From NCBI GenBank assembly GCA_020086605.1, contig JACBWW010000049.1, positions 5,495,532 through 5,559,531 on the forward strand: DNA of 64,000 bases. Reading direction: 5' to 3'. Each line of letters starts with the position of its first letter. Within the stretch, counting starts at the first letter, position 1. Made by a program: the position numbers and the translations under genes. Positions 63,203 to 64,000 of the stretch are shown here, one piece after another. The notes beneath the pieces are model-generated. The model was not told where the DNA came from, ran no database searches, and saw only the letters and a list, made by a program, of their open reading frames with translations. This DNA comes from Lanius collurio. Its lineage: Eukaryota > Chordata > Aves > Passeriformes > Laniidae.

Positions 63203-64000
63203 AAATATCTCTAGTTTTGTTTTATATGTTCTTTAATTTTATTCCTTTAATGCAATTTTGTAGGAATAACTACTTCTTTAGTAATTATATTCTGAGAGAC
63301 AGCTGCAGCTACTGCAGATGTATCAAAATTAGTTTTAAACTCTCTGCTTTGGGCTTTGGTAATAATGCACTAGCAACAGAAAGTGTGCCTTTGGAATTAA
63401 ATAATTTTACTTTTGTTTGATTTTTGCAATCCTGATCTCTTTTCCTGTAATACAGAAGCAAGGTTTATCAATAGAGTAGGTACTGAAAAAGTATTAGAAA
63501 TATTTTTATCCTTACAGAGTTCAGTCACTCGTGGAAATGCTGCAAAAATTGTGAGGGGTATTGTTATGTTTTGGGAGCTAAATATTGCATGTGTTGCTTT
63601 TTTGTAGTCATGGGCTTTTTTGAGAAGAGCACACTGCATTGGGGAGCTGGCTGAGATGTTAGAACACAAACTGTCCTAAGACAAAAGAGCAAAAATGACT
63701 TATGAAAAATGAAAAGCAAACAAAAAAGTGCATTAAAAACAATAAGAGAGAGAAAAAACATGATTAATCTAGTGGAGTGAAAAGATCATGAAAAAACATT
63801 ATTAATCTAATGTGATCTAGCAGAGCTGAGCTGCCTTTGCAGACAGAGCAGAGAGTAAGGCATTTCTAAAGCTCAGTTCAGTCTAAAGCAAATAACTGGA
63901 AGCATTCAGACAAATTACATTACAATTTCTCCCCACTGACTTCAAATAGAGCCTGGAGTGACCAGCTCAGCTATTGACACCTATTAATATAAATGCTTAG
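63203..64000. other. Unique AT-rich non-coding DNA
   Basis: No gene or transposon was recognised to the end of the window. Overlapping frames at 63397-63669 and 63413-63607 lie on opposite strands and have no known domain. The near-perfect direct repeat at 63752-63812 is listed separately. Confidence 0.6.
63752..63812. repeat. 23-bp direct repeat with OTX-like cores, 38-bp period
   Basis: The 23 bases at 63752-63774 and at 63790-63812 are the same except for two substitutions. Both contain ATTAATCTA, so a TAATCT core occurs twice, 38 bp apart. The duplication is plain. Whether the TAATCT cores matter is unknown. Confidence 0.85.

Overview
The window looks like a stretch of bird nuclear genome with no recognisable gene: a gene desert or the inside of a very long intron. 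The bird call rests on the repeats. At least seven fragments are clear CR1 LINEs with the avian-type 3' end (tandem copies of a short ATTCTATG-like motif, or AGAATCACAG on the other strand). Repeat density is low, base composition is AT-rich (roughly 37-40% GC by eye), and I recognise no Alu, L1, B-element or tRNA-SINE sequence. Several CR1 types match those I know from Neoaves. A passerine is plausible, but nothing here proves it.

Coding content: I find no protein-coding gene, rRNA or tRNA. The longest open frames (about 100-140 codons) are what chance predicts for 64 kb of AT-rich DNA read in six frames. Several start at TTG or GTG rather than ATG, and two are readings through CR1 elements. 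The only real coding relic is a decayed fragment of CR1 reverse transcriptase at 41830-42397, which has a stop codon, a lost catalytic aspartate and a large internal deletion.

Layout. 1-4300: unique AT-rich DNA. 4301-4703: antisense CR1. 4704-10294: unique DNA with an inverted-repeat homeodomain-like block near 5100. 10295-10420: small antisense CR1. 12701-13057: sense CR1. 13058-21028: unique. 21029-21157: small antisense CR1. 22080-22355: ancient CR1. 22356-28513: unique, with a GC-rich patch near 25000 and a conserved-looking block near 27400. 28514-28733: sense CR1. 29726-29995: ancient CR1. 29996-41829: nearly 12 kb without a recognised transposon, holding conserved-looking blocks near 32000 and 33450 and a TAATTAG cluster at 41628. 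41830-42397 and 43710-43869: two sense CR1s of different subfamilies. 46110-46924: an ancient retroposon remnant, two poly-T runs and an (AT)10(GATA)12 microsatellite. 51040-51152: CA/TA-rich simple repeat. 51153-63033: unique, with candidate regulatory blocks near 51850, 53300, 55490 and 58080. 63034-63202: antisense CR1. 63203-64000: unique.

No genes here can be said to work together. If the window has a function it is most likely cis-regulatory. Several transposon-free patches carry paired, palindromic or tandem matches to homeodomain (TAATTA, TAATCC), SOX (CATTGTT) and forkhead (TGTTTAC) motifs. Those motif matches are visible in the sequence, but conservation and enhancer activity are inference. 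I found no convincing evidence of a new biological system.
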